The notes under the pieces: model-generated
What the model was told of the DNA's origin: nothing
The model's input: only the letters and a program-made list of their open reading frames with translations
Database searches by the model: none
Program-made: the position numbers and the translations under genes
Shown: positions 16,194 through 25,675 of the stretch, in pieces
Layout: the number at the start of each line of letters is the position of its first letter
Position numbering within the stretch: the first letter of the stretch is position 1
Assembly: GCF_000719095.1 (NCBI RefSeq)
Contig: NZ_JOEH01000017.1
Location: forward strand, 1 to 64,000
Direction of reading: 5' to 3'
From: Streptacidiphilus jeojiense
GTDB taxonomy: Bacteria > Actinomycetota > Actinomycetes > Streptomycetales > Streptomycetaceae
Length of the DNA stretch: 64,000 nucleotides

Positions 16194-18227
16194 ATGTCTG
16201 TTGTCACGATCGGAATCGGCGTGCTCGTCGCCGTCCTCCTGCTCATCGGCCTGGGCACGCTGCTGCTCTTCGGCCGGCTGTTCCGCAAGGTGGTGCAGGG
16301 CGAGGCCCTGATCATCAACAAGCCAAAGAACGTCGACGTCACCTTCACCGGCGCCCTGGTGCTGCCGATGGTGCACCGCGCCGAGGTGATGGACATCTCG
16401 GTGAAGACCATCGAGATCGTTCGCTCCGGCCGGGAGGGGATGATCTGCCAGGACAACATCCGCGCCGACATCAAGATCACCTTCTTCGTCCGGGTCAACA
16501 AGACCAAGGAGGACGTGGTCAAGGTGGCCCAGGCGATCGGCACCGACCGGGCCAGCCACCAGGAGACCCTGCAGACGCTGTTCGCCGCCAAGTTCGCCGA
16601 GGCGCTGCGCACCGTCGGCAAGCAGCTGGACTTCATCGACCTCTACACCAAGCGCGAGGAGTTCCGGGACCGGATCATCGCCGCCATCGGCACCGACCTC
16701 AACGGCTACCACCTCGAGGACGCGGCCATCGACCACCTCGAACAGACCCCGATGGTGCAGCTGGACCCGGCCAACATCCTGGACGCCCAGGGCATCCGCA
16801 AGATCACCGAACTGACCGCGCTGGAGCACATCCGCACCAACGACTTCCAGCGCAACGAGCAGATGGAGATCACCCGCCAGGACGTCGACGCCCGCGAGGC
16901 CGTGCTGGAGCTGGAGCGGCGCCGGTCCGAGGCCGAGATCCGGCAGCGCAAGGGCATCGAGACACTGCGTGCCCAGGAGGAGGCGGCCACCCTGCAGGTG
17001 CAGGAGGAGGAGCGGCTGAAGTCGCACAGCGCCTTGCTGCGCACCGAGGAACTGCTCGGCGTCCAGCGGGAGAACCAGCAGCGGGAGATCGCCGTCGCCG
17101 AGAAGAACCGCGAGCGGGTGATCGCGGTGGAGACCGAGCGGATCGAGAAGGACCGGCTGCTGGAGGTCGTCAACCGGGAGCGCGAGGTCGAGCTGTCCCG
17201 CGCCGAGATGGAGCGCCAGGTCGAGGTCGAGCGCCGGGGCGTCGCCGAGGTGGTGCGCGAGCGCATCGCGGTGGACCGCACCGTCGCCGAGCAGGAGGAG
17301 GAGATCAAGCGGGTCCGGGTGGTGCAGGAGGCCGAGCGCACCCGCCAGGCCGTGATCATCACCGCCGAGGGCGAGGCCCAGGAGCAGCTGGTCAAGGACA
17401 TCAAGGCGGCCGAGGCCGCCGAGCAGACCGCGCAGTTCTCCGCCCGGGAGCAGCTGGTGCTGGCCGAGGCCCGGCAGCAGACCGCGGAGCTGGACGCCAC
17501 CGCCGCGGTGCGGCTGGCCGAGGGCGAGCGGGCCAGGGTCGGCGCCGCCGGGCTGGCCCAGGCCGAGGTGTCGGAGCGTCAGGCGATGGCGGACGCGGCC
17601 GGCATCAGGGCGAAGATGGAGGCCGAGGCCGAGGGCCTGCAGCAGAAGGCGGTCGGCATCGAGAAGGCCGGACTGGCCGAGGCCGCGGTCGCCGAGAGCA
17701 AGGCGATGGCCGACGCGGCCGGGATCAGGGAGCGGCTGCTGGGCGAGGCGGCCGGCCTCAAGGAGAAGGCGGCGGCGATGGCCGCGCTGGACGAGGTGTC
17801 CCGGGCGCACGAGGAGTTCCGGCTGCGGCTGGCCGCGGACAAGGAGGTCAGGCTGGCCGCGCTGGAGGTGCAGCGCAAGGTCGCCGAGGCCCAGGCTTCG
17901 GTCCTGGCCGCCGGTCTCACCAGCGCGGACATCGACATCGTCGGCGGCGACAGCATGTTCTTCGAGAAGCTGGTCGGCGCGGTCTCCTTCGGCAAGGGCA
18001 TCGACGCGGCGGTGGACAACTCCGACGTCATCAAGGCACTGGGTGCCGAGTGGCTGAGCGGCGAGAAGAGCTTCAGCAAGGACGCCACCGAGGTGCTCAG
18101 CTCGCTGGCGGCCGGCGGCCCCTGGAACCTGGCCATGCTGCTGAAGCTGCTGGGCACCGGAGCCGACGGAACGGCACCCGCCGTGCCGCCCGTGCCGGCC
18201 CAGATCGTCAACGGCACCACCAAGTAA
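16194..18227 (+). CDS. Flotillin-family (YqiK-like) membrane scaffold protein
   Basis: A 677-residue protein. An N-terminal membrane helix (residues 4-28) is followed by a PHB/SPFH domain (VQGEALIINKPKNVDVTFTG, then SVKTIEIVRSGREGM and DIKITFFVRVNK). A long Ala/Glu-rich coiled coil covers about residues 225-560, and a tail ends near VPAQIVNGTTK. Flotillins assemble into large ring or cage oligomers at the inner membrane and organise proteins and fluidity. A 40-residue unit is repeated in the coil (MADAAGIR at about 463 and 503). The ribosome site AAAGGG is 8 nt before ATG 16194. It lies between the YqiJ-like gene (58 bp) and the giant ATPase gene (32 bp), clearly one operon. Confidence 0.92.
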   Translation: MSVVTIGIGVLVAVLLLIGLGTLLLFGRLFRKVVQGEALIINKPKNVDVTFTGALVLPMVHRAEVMDISVKTIEIVRSGREGMICQDNIRADIKITFFVRVNKTKEDVVKVAQAIGTDRASHQETLQTLFAAKFAEALRTVGKQLDFIDLYTKREEFRDRIIAAIGTDLNGYHLEDAAIDHLEQTPMVQLDPANILDAQGIRKITELTALEHIRTNDFQRNEQMEITRQDVDAREAVLELERRRSEAEIRQRKGIETLRAQEEAATLQVQEEERLKSHSALLRTEELLGVQRENQQREIAVAEKNRERVIAVETERIEKDRLLEVVNREREVELSRAEMERQVEVERRGVAEVVRERIAVDRTVAEQEEEIKRVRVVQEAERTRQAVIITAEGEAQEQLVKDIKAAEAAEQTAQFSAREQLVLAEARQQTAELDATAAVRLAEGERARVGAAGLAQAEVSERQAMADAAGIRAKMEAEAEGLQQKAVGIEKAGLAEAAVAESKAMADAAGIRERLLGEAAGLKEKAAAMAALDEVSRAHEEFRLRLAADKEVRLAALEVQRKVAEAQASVLAAGLTSADIDIVGGDSMFFEKLVGAVSFGKGIDAAVDNSDVIKALGAEWLSGEKSFSKDATEVLSSLAAGGPWNLAMLLKLLGTGADGTAPAVPPVPAQIVNGTTK

Positions 18228-18259
18228 TCCACCGCATCACAGAGGAGCAGGGAACAGCC

Positions 18260-21200
18260 ATGGGCGTCGAGGACGGCACCTTCCAGATCCTGCGGACCCG
18301 GCTCGCGGACCGCGCGGCCGAGCTCGGCCGCCGGGCGGCGGAGCTGAACACCCGCCGGCAGGAGGTCTTCGGCGCCCCCGTGCTGGAGCTGGCGGCCTCG
18401 GCCCGGCTGCGCACCGCGGCCGAGGCCACCGCCTGCGGCATCATCGCCATCCGGCCCGGAGTCCTGCTGCTGGGGACCTCGGCGCCGGGCCTGGCCGAGG
18501 GCATGCTCTCGCTGCACGACGAGGACGGCGGACCGCTGGACCCCGGCACCGTCCCCGGCCTGCTGGACGACGAGCGGTTCCACCGGGACCTGGCCGAGCT
18601 GCTGCGCTACTACCGCGACGCCCGCCTGGTCGAGCTGGTCCGCACCCCCTCCGCCCGGCTGCTCGCGGTGTTCCGCACCGGCGAGCAGGACGGCGACATC
18701 CGGGTGCTGCAGTGGAAACTGACCGAGCGTCAGGTCGAGTACCTGGACAACCACGGCGAGCGCGAGCTGCCCAGCCCGCCGGTCTTCGAACTGCCGTGGA
18801 CCACCACCGGGCGCGAGCAGCACGACAGCGGCCGGGTGCTGATCGAGGGCCGGGTCTCGGTGGCCGCCACCGGCGGCAGCCTGACCGTCCGCTCCGCGGT
18901 CGACGGGCGGGAGCTGTACCGGGAGGCGGTCGACGACCCGCTGCAGAGCCTGGCCGACGCCGCCATCGCCTACACCGTCGCCGAACCGCTGCTGGTGCTC
19001 TGCGTCCGCCCCTACAACGAGGCCGCCGACCGCTACCTGGTCGTCAACACCCGTACCGGCTCGGTCCGCAGGCAGGACTCGCTGGCCCAGGGGGCCCGGC
19101 TGCTGCCGGCCGAGCAGGGCCTCATCTTCCCCGGCGGCTACGAGCTGGCCGACGGCACCAACCGCGCCTTCCGCACCGACGGCACCGACGGGCTGCGCTT
19201 CGACGCGGTGCTGCCCTCGCTGGGCGGCGAGGACCTGCTCTACGTGCTGCGCCGGCCGGGCACGGCCCAGGTGCTGCTGCTGTCCTGGAACACCGTGCGC
19301 CGCGAGGCCGCGGCCCCGCTGCACGGCGCCGGCTACACCCTGCTGCCCGACGGCACCCTCGCCCTGCTCAAGCCGGACCGCGAACCGGTGCGCGGCCATG
19401 AGATGCAGCTGTGGCACACCCCCTTCGCCTCCGCCGAGTTCGCCGCCTCGCAGCAGGTCGGCGAGGACCCGCTGGAGCGGATCGGCAACGCCGACCTGGT
19501 CCGCGGCATCGCCGACTGCCTGGACGTGGTCCGCAGCGCCTCCGGCGCCGACCTGGTGGACGCCGCGCTGATCCTGGACGCCTGCGCCAAGGCCGCCGAC
19601 CGGCACTACTGGCTGGGCAGCACCGGGCTGCTGGAGCCGCTGGCCGAACTGCGCGACGCCGCCGAGCAGGTCGGCGCCGAGCAGGCCCGGATCGGCGCAC
19701 TGGCCGCCCGGGCCGCCGAGGCCGTCTCCGCGGCCCGGGAGGAGGCGGCCGCCCTGGTCCGCCGCTCCCACGGCGGACCCCCCACCGACGCCGACGGCTG
19801 GACCGCGCTGCTCGGCGAGCTGCGCCGGTCCCAGGGCCGGACCCGTTCGCTGCGCGAGCTGCCGCAGCTGGACCTGCCCGAACTGGAGGCCGTCGAGGCC
19901 TCGCTGGCAACGGAGTTGGAGTCGGCGACCGAACGCGCCTTCGGCTACTTCGCCGGCCCCGACGCCTTCGCCGCCCCGCTCGCAGCCGCCCGCGAGGCCG
20001 CGGACGGAGCAGCGGAGCTGGCCACCGCCGCCGAGGCGGGACGGGTCGCGGACCGGCTCGCCGAACAGGCCGAGTCGCTGACCACCGTCACCGACCTGGT
20101 CACCGGCGCGGTCACGGCCGACCCCGGCGCCGGCACCACGGTGCTGCTCGCCATCGGCGAGGTGCTGGCCGCCGTCAACCGGGCCCGGGCGATCCTGGAC
20201 AGCCGCCGCCGCTCGCTGCTGGAGACCGAGCACCGCTCCGCCCACGCCGCCGAGTCCGCGCTGCTGGCCCAGGCCACCACGGCGGCCCTGGCCGCCGCCG
20301 ACTCGCCCGCGGCCGCCGACGACCAACTGGCCAGGCTGCTGCTGCGGCTGGACGGCCTGGAGGCCCGCTTCGCCGAGGCCGAGGACCTGGCGGCCGAGCT
20401 CGCCGAACGCCGCGAGTCGATCCAGCAGGCCTTCGCCGCCCGCCGGCAGACCCTGCTGGACGAGGCCGCCGCCCGCGCCGACCGGCTCGCGGACTCGGCC
20501 GCCCGCGCACTGGAGGCACTGCGCCGCCGGCTGGCCGGGCTGCACACGGCCGAGGACGTGCACGCCGCGCTGGCCGCCGACCCGATGGCGCTCCGGGTCC
20601 GTTCCGCCGCCGCCGAACTGCGCGCGCTCGACGACCGGGTCCGCGCCCAGGAGCTGGAGGACGGCCTCACCGGTGCCGGACAGACCGCGGTCCGCACCCT
20701 GCGCGACCGGGCCGACCTGTCCGCCGACGGCGGCGCCACGGTCCGGCTGGGCCGGCACCGCTTCGCGGTCCGCCGCGAGCCCGTCGAGCTGACCCTGCTC
20801 CCGGACGGGGACGGGCTGGCCTTCTCGGTCACCGGCACCGGCTACCGGCGCCCGGCGCACGACCCGGCGCTGCTGGCCGGACGCGAGTTCTGGACCCAGC
20901 CGCTGGTCAGCGAGTCACCGCTGCTCTACCGCTCCGAGTACCTGGCAACAGGGCTGCTGGGAGCGACGACTGACGAACCGTTGGAGCGGCAGGTGCGCCG
21001 CGCCGCCGAGGCGGCGTACGACGAGGGCTACGAGCGGGGCGTGCACGACCAGGACGCGGTGCTGATCCTCGGCGCCCTGCTGCGGCTGCGCGCCGGGGCC
21101 GGGCTGCTGCAGCACCCCGCCGAGGTCCGCGCCGCCGCCCAGCTGTTCTGGGCCCACGGTGCGGACGAGGGCCGGCGCCGCAGCTGGCAGCGCCGGGCCC

Positions 21201-23002
21201 GCTCACTGGCCCTGGCCCGCAGCACCTTCGGTCCGGCCGCGGCGCTGGCCGACCTGGCCGCCGAACTCTCCGACGCCGTCGCCCGGTTCGGCTCGGCGGC
21301 CGGGCTCCCGCAGACCCCGCCGGCCGGCGACTACCTGCTGGAGGAGCTCGCCGACCCGACGGAGGGCTTCGCCGCCAGCGCCGACGCCCGCACCCTGCTG
21401 GACGCCTTTGAGCAGACCCCCGGCGGCCCGCTGCTCGCAGCCGACCTGCGGGAACTAGCCGACGACCTCCCGGCCCGGCACCAGCTCGCCACCGCCTGGC
21501 TCAGCGCCTTCGCCCCGGACGCCGCCACCGCGCTGCCCGAGGCGGTGTCCCAGCTCTGCGCCCCGGAGCTGCCCCGCTACCCGGTCGACGCCCCGCTGAG
21601 CGAGACCGTCGACGGCCTGCTCGGCAGCCACCCCCGGATCCAGGACGGCCGGCTCACCGTCCGAATCGACCAACTCCCCTACCAGGCCGCCCGGTTCCGG
21701 GCCGAGCGGGTCAGTGCGTTCCGCGCCTTCCAGCGACAGCGCGCGGACGCACTGGCCACCGAGCGGGCCCGGCTGCGGCTGGACGACCACCGCCCGCGCC
21801 CGCTGGCCGGCTTCGTCCGCAACCAGCTGATCGACGAGGTCTACCTGCCGCTGATCGGCGACAACCTCGCCAAGCAGCTGGGCTCGGCCGACTCCACCTC
21901 GGCCGACCGCAGCGGCCTGCTGCTGCTGCTCTCCCCGCCCGGCTACGGCAAGTCCACGCTGCTGGAGTACGTCGCCGACCGGCTGGGGCTGCTGATGGTG
22001 CGTGTGGACGGCCCGGCCCTCGGCGCCGGCACCACCTCGCTGGACCCGGACCGCGCCCCGGACGCAGCCGCCCGCCGCGAGGTCGAGAAGATCGTCTTCG
22101 CGCTGGAGGCCGGCAGCAATGTGCTGCTGCACCTGGACGACATCCAGCACGTCTCGTCCGAGCTGCTGCAGAAGTTCATCCCGCTGTGCGACGCCCAGCG
22201 CCGGATCGAGGCGGTCAGCGACGGCCGGGCCCGCAGCTTCGACCTGCGCGGCCGCCGCTTCGCGGTCTCGCTGGCCGGCAACCCCTACACCACGTCGGGA
22301 CAGCGGTTCCGGATCCCCGACATGCTCGCCAACCGCGCCGACGTCTGGAACCTCGGCGAGGTGCTGACAGGTCGTGAGGACCTGTTCGCACAGAGCTTCC
22401 TGGAGAACGCGCTGGCCGCCAACCCGGTGCTGGCGCCGCTCGCCGGGAGCCCCGCGGAGGAGCTGCGACTGCTGGTCAGGATGGCCGCCGGCGACCCCTC
22501 GGCGCAGGCGGACCAGCTGGCCCGTCCGGTCCAGGACCTGGACCGGGTGCTCGCGGTGCTGGCCAGGATGCGCCGGGTGCAGCAGACCGTGCTGGAGGTC
22601 AACCGCGCCTACATCGCCTCGGCCGCGCAGCAGGACGCCACCCGCACCGAGCCGCCGTTCCTGCTGCAGGGCTCCTACCGGACCATGGCGGCGCTGGCCG
22701 CCCGGATCGACCCGGTGCTCAACGACGCCGAGCTGGAGGCCCTGGTCGACGACCACTACCTGGCCGAGGCGCAGACCCTGGGCAGCGCCGCCGAGGCCAA
22801 CCTGATCAAGCTGGCGCTGCTGCGCGGCCGCGCGACCGCCGAACAGACCGCCCGCTGGCGCCGGCTGTGCGCCGACCACGCCGCCGCCGACCACGCCGCC
22901 GCAGACCACGAACCCGCGGACCACGCCCCCGGCGGCTACGAACCGGCCTGGTCCGGCCACCCCAACAACCGGGCCCCGAAGGCCGCCGTCTCCAGGGTGT
23001 AG
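18260..23002 (+). CDS. DUF3686-type 'DNA repair ATPase', giant AAA protein
   Basis: A 1580-residue protein. The N-terminus (TFQILRTRLADRAAELGRRA, NTRRQEVFG) matches the start of the DUF3686/PF12458 family called DNA repair ATPases. The middle, about residues 470-830, is Ala/Glu/Arg-rich coiled coil. The C-terminal AAA domain has Walker A PPGYGKST (Lys1231), Walker B VLLHLDD (Asp1293-Asp1294) and the sensor sequence SLAGNPYTTSG, like MoxR-type ATPases. The start ATG 18260 follows AGAGGAG. The link to DNA repair is only a family label, and the operon with a flotillin suggests work at the membrane. The last 23 residues are read antisense to the 3' end of the pucR-type gene, after an ADHAAADHAAADHEPADHAP repeat. 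Confidence 0.88.
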   Translation: MGVEDGTFQILRTRLADRAAELGRRAAELNTRRQEVFGAPVLELAASARLRTAAEATACGIIAIRPGVLLLGTSAPGLAEGMLSLHDEDGGPLDPGTVPGLLDDERFHRDLAELLRYYRDARLVELVRTPSARLLAVFRTGEQDGDIRVLQWKLTERQVEYLDNHGERELPSPPVFELPWTTTGREQHDSGRVLIEGRVSVAATGGSLTVRSAVDGRELYREAVDDPLQSLADAAIAYTVAEPLLVLCVRPYNEAADRYLVVNTRTGSVRRQDSLAQGARLLPAEQGLIFPGGYELADGTNRAFRTDGTDGLRFDAVLPSLGGEDLLYVLRRPGTAQVLLLSWNTVRREAAAPLHGAGYTLLPDGTLALLKPDREPVRGHEMQLWHTPFASAEFAASQQVGEDPLERIGNADLVRGIADCLDVVRSASGADLVDAALILDACAKAADRHYWLGSTGLLEPLAELRDAAEQVGAEQARIGALAARAAEAVSAAREEAAALVRRSHGGPPTDADGWTALLGELRRSQGRTRSLRELPQLDLPELEAVEASLATELESATERAFGYFAGPDAFAAPLAAAREAADGAAELATAAEAGRVADRLAEQAESLTTVTDLVTGAVTADPGAGTTVLLAIGEVLAAVNRARAILDSRRRSLLETEHRSAHAAESALLAQATTAALAAADSPAAADDQLARLLLRLDGLEARFAEAEDLAAELAERRESIQQAFAARRQTLLDEAAARADRLADSAARALEALRRRLAGLHTAEDVHAALAADPMALRVRSAAAELRALDDRVRAQELEDGLTGAGQTAVRTLRDRADLSADGGATVRLGRHRFAVRREPVELTLLPDGDGLAFSVTGTGYRRPAHDPALLAGREFWTQPLVSESPLLYRSEYLATGLLGATTDEPLERQVRRAAEAAYDEGYERGVHDQDAVLILGALLRLRAGAGLLQHPAEVRAAAQLFWAHGADEGRRRSWQRRARSLALARSTFGPAAALADLAAELSDAVARFGSAAGLPQTPPAGDYLLEELADPTEGFAASADARTLLDAFEQTPGGPLLAADLRELADDLPARHQLATAWLSAFAPDAATALPEAVSQLCAPELPRYPVDAPLSETVDGLLGSHPRIQDGRLTVRIDQLPYQAARFRAERVSAFRAFQRQRADALATERARLRLDDHRPRPLAGFVRNQLIDEVYLPLIGDNLAKQLGSADSTSADRSGLLLLLSPPGYGKSTLLEYVADRLGLLMVRVDGPALGAGTTSLDPDRAPDAAARREVEKIVFALEAGSNVLLHLDDIQHVSSELLQKFIPLCDAQRRIEAVSDGRARSFDLRGRRFAVSLAGNPYTTSGQRFRIPDMLANRADVWNLGEVLTGREDLFAQSFLENALAANPVLAPLAGSPAEELRLLVRMAAGDPSAQADQLARPVQDLDRVLAVLARMRRVQQTVLEVNRAYIASAAQQDATRTEPPFLLQGSYRTMAALAARIDPVLNDAELEALVDDHYLAEAQTLGSAAEANLIKLALLRGRATAEQTARWRRLCADHAAADHAAADHEPADHAPGGYEPAWSGHPNNRAPKAAVSRV

Positions 23003-23985
23003 CGCTGCAGCGCGTCGTCCGGGTCCAGCCCGGTGAGCCGGGCGATGCGCTCCAGCCGGTAGGACAGCGCCCGCACGCTCAGCCCCAGCCGCCGCGCGGC
23101 CTCGGCCGCGACATAGCGGGAGTCGGCGTACGCGGCCAGCGTCTCCAGCAGCGGGCCCGGGCCGCCGCGCGCGCCGACCAGCGGCTCCAGCACTCCGTGG
23201 ATCAGCTCCTCCAGCGCGTCCCGGTCGCGCAGCAGCACCGGCAGGATCAGCAGGTCGGCGGCGCGCAGCAGCTGCCCGGGCAGCCGCAGCCGGTTGGCCT
23301 GCTCCAGCGCGTTGCGGGCCTCCTCGTAGGAGCGCACCACCCCGCCGGGGCCGCTGTGCGGCCGACCCACCACCACCCGCCGGCCCTCGGTGAGCGCGGC
23401 GAACGCCTGCACCGCCGGGGCCTCGGCGGGACCGCCCGGCACGATGCAGACCAGCCGTCCGTGCTTCACCGCCAGCAGCACGTCCTGCTCGCCGAAGCGG
23501 CCCAGCAGCTGCCGCTCGACGCCCCGCACCAGCGGGTCCTCCAGGTCGTAGCCGTCGCCGTCGGCCACCGCGACCACATGGGCGCAGGCCAGGTTGAGGC
23601 CGAAGCGCTCGGCGTGCTCGGCCAGCCGGCCGAGGTCGCTGCGGCTGCTCAGCAGGTCGGCGACGAACTCGCGCCGGCCCGACTCGTCGCGCTGCAGCCG
23701 CTCCCGGTAGGCCCGGCCGTGCCCGGTGGCCAGCGCCGCGACCGCGGCCCGCAGCGCCGCCATCGACGCTCCGTCCACGGTCCGCCCGGTCCACACCGCG
23801 CCGGTCTGCACCAGCCGCTCGTCCACCAGCTCGGCGAGCCCCCGGCCCTCCTGGGCGGCGCGGTCGCCGTAGGAGCGCAGTTGCTCCAGCTCCTCCCGGC
23901 GCAACCGCCGCCCGGTCCTCGCGACGTCCTCCAGCAGCCCGGCCCACTCGGCCGGATCGTGCCCTGCTGTGACAGCAGTGGCCAT
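22936..23985 (-). CDS. PucR/CdaR-type transcription regulator
   Basis: A 349-residue regulator. The C-terminal helix-turn-helix of the PucR family is clear (LLETLAAYADSRYVAAEAAR, LGLSVRALSYRLERIARLTG, ending DALQRYTLETAAFGARLLGW). The front half holds the GGDEF-like/CdaR sensor region, with GGVVRSYEEARNALEQANRL. ATG 23985 is chosen because GGGAGGGAA stands 7-8 nt before it; the frame open to 24057 has no such site. Its 3' end overlaps the giant ATPase gene by 67 bp. The regulated genes are not known. Confidence 0.9.
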   Translation of the reverse strand: MATAVTAGHDPAEWAGLLEDVARTGRRLRREELEQLRSYGDRAAQEGRGLAELVDERLVQTGAVWTGRTVDGASMAALRAAVAALATGHGRAYRERLQRDESGRREFVADLLSSRSDLGRLAEHAERFGLNLACAHVVAVADGDGYDLEDPLVRGVERQLLGRFGEQDVLLAVKHGRLVCIVPGGPAEAPAVQAFAALTEGRRVVVGRPHSGPGGVVRSYEEARNALEQANRLRLPGQLLRAADLLILPVLLRDRDALEELIHGVLEPLVGARGGPGPLLETLAAYADSRYVAAEAARRLGLSVRALSYRLERIARLTGLDPDDALQRYTLETAAFGARLLGWPDQAGS

Positions 23986-24070
23986 CTGCGGTTCCCTCCC
24001 CCGTACGGACTGCGACGCGCAAGCGTAACGCCCGTAGCGGCAAACGCAGATGGCCACCCGGAGTTCCGGA

Positions 24071-24718
24071 TCAGAGCAGGGTCCGCCAGTAGAACCAGAA
24101 GCGGTTCAGCACCATCAGCAGCACCACCAGGTAGCAGAGCGCGGGCAGCACCCACGGGTACCGGGCGACCGCCGCGACCCCGCCGCGCCGGCGCTCCGGC
24201 ACCGGGAGGACCCCGTGCCGGAGGTTGTGCACGGTGGTGCACCAGAACAGCGGGATCATCGCCGTCCACACCACCATGCAGTACGGGCAGAGCGCGCCGA
24301 TCACGTAGAGGCTCTGGCTGATCAGCCAGCCCACGAAGACGATCCCGGCCAGCACACCGGCCTGGAGCCCCAGCCAGAACCAGCGCCGGTAGCGGGCCCC
24401 GGCCAGGAGGCCGACACCGAGGGTGACCACCACCGCGAAACCGGCGATGCCCAGCAGCGAGTTGGCGAAGCCGAACACCGAGGCCTGGGAGGTGCGCATG
24501 ACCGAGCCGCAGCTGATGATCGGGTTGATGTTGCAGTCGGGGACGTAGTTCGGGTTCTCCAGCAGTCGGATCTTGTCCAGGGTGAGCATCACCGAGGCGG
24601 CCAGACCCGCCGCCCCGGCGATCACCAGCAGCAGCGCGAACGCCCTGCCCGTCGGCACCGTCGCGGCGGTGCGGCGCTCCTCCGGCACGGCCGGGGCCGT
24701 GGTCGCGGTGGCGCTCAC
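24071..24718 (-). CDS. Vitamin K epoxide reductase (VKOR) family protein
   Basis: A 215-residue membrane protein with about five hydrophobic segments. The redox motifs of bacterial VKOR are present: the CPYC pair (ALCPYCMVVW) and two loop cysteines (DCNINPIISCGSV). VKOR re-oxidises a DsbA-like partner and passes electrons to a quinone, doing the job of DsbB in actinobacteria. The GTG start at 24718 shares one base with the stop codon of the DsbA-like gene, so the two are translationally coupled, and the partner is the next gene upstream. Confidence 0.92.
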   Translation of the reverse strand: MSATATTAPAVPEERRTAATVPTGRAFALLLVIAGAAGLAASVMLTLDKIRLLENPNYVPDCNINPIISCGSVMRTSQASVFGFANSLLGIAGFAVVVTLGVGLLAGARYRRWFWLGLQAGVLAGIVFVGWLISQSLYVIGALCPYCMVVWTAMIPLFWCTTVHNLRHGVLPVPERRRGGVAAVARYPWVLPALCYLVVLLMVLNRFWFYWRTLL

Positions 24719-25554
24719 TACTTGGCCGCCGCGATGGTCTGCTGCACCAGCGCCTGGTAGGCGGCGGCGCTGATCGGCTTGCCGGTGCTGCTGTCGAAGA
24801 CGGTCAGCGTCTTGCCGTTGAGCTTGAGCGTCGGGGTGCCGGTGACGCCGCTGCTGTTGAAGGCCTTGGCGACCTGCTGCGCCCAGGGCTTGTAGGTGCC
24901 GTTCTTCACGGCCTGCTCGAAGGCCGGGGTGACCAGCCCCGGCACCTTGCGGGCCAGGTCGAGCAGGTGGTCGGTGTCGGCGAAGGCGTCGTTGGTCTCC
25001 TCCGGCTGGTTGGCGTAGAGCACGGTGTGCAGCTGGACGAACTTGGCCACGCTCTCGTTGACCGCGGCCCCGGCCATGGCCAGCGCGTTCTCCGAGCCCG
25101 AGCCGCCCAGGTTGCTGTCCAGGAAGGTGGCCATGTGGTACTGGATCTTGTAGGTGCCGTTGTCGGCGAGCGCGGTGATGGTGGAGCCGTCCGCCTTCTC
25201 CAGCTCGTCGCAGATCGGGCAGCGGAAGTCCTCGTAGACGTCCAGGGTGTTGGCGGCGTCGGCCTTGCCGTAGGTGATCACGGTGCCGCCGCTGCCGGTG
25301 GTGTTGGCGGGGACGGCGACCGAAGCGCTGCCGCCCCCGGACGAGCCCGAGTCGGCGGCGGCCACCGCGACCCCGGCGCCGACCGCGACGACGACCACGG
25401 CCGAGATGCCTATCAGCATCTTCTTCCGCAGCGCGGCCACCCGCTGCTCACGCTCCCGCTCGGCGGTCAGCCGGTCCCGGGCCTCGGTCCTGGCGTAGGA
25501 CCGCTTGCCGCTGCTGCTGTTGCTGTTCCTGCTGTTCTTGCTGTCGGTGCTCAT
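24718..25554 (-). CDS. DsbA-like thiol oxidoreductase, membrane anchored
   Basis: A 278-residue protein. A basic cytoplasmic N-terminus (residues 1-48) and one membrane helix (about 48-70) are followed by a Ser/Gly linker. The thioredoxin-fold domain has the active site FRCPICDE and the cis-proline region TGTPTLKLNG. It should introduce disulfide bonds into exported proteins, recycled by the VKOR encoded immediately downstream. Start ATG 25554 has GGAGCACC upstream; the longer open frame to 25782 is not family-like. The front is rich in Ser and Asn codons (DSKNSRNSNSSSGK), which is common in this group. Confidence 0.9.
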   Translation of the reverse strand: MSTDSKNSRNSNSSSGKRSYARTEARDRLTAEREREQRVAALRKKMLIGISAVVVVAVGAGVAVAAADSGSSGGGSASVAVPANTTGSGGTVITYGKADAANTLDVYEDFRCPICDELEKADGSTITALADNGTYKIQYHMATFLDSNLGGSGSENALAMAGAAVNESVAKFVQLHTVLYANQPEETNDAFADTDHLLDLARKVPGLVTPAFEQAVKNGTYKPWAQQVAKAFNSSGVTGTPTLKLNGKTLTVFDSSTGKPISAAAYQALVQQTIAAAK

Positions 25555-25675
25555 GGTGATGGTGCTCCTGCTCCGTGAGGGATGCTGCGAACCGGTACGC
25601 GGATGTGCGCGAACAGCGGCAGCGCCCCCACGGGCCGGTGGCCCGTACGGCTGGTGAAGGGGGGTGGCTAACTGC

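Noticed and set aside
17579..20860. Open frame of 1093 codons on the minus strand
   Set aside because: It lies opposite the flotillin and ATPase genes, which have family motifs; the antisense product is Gly/Gln/Arg-rich composition noise.
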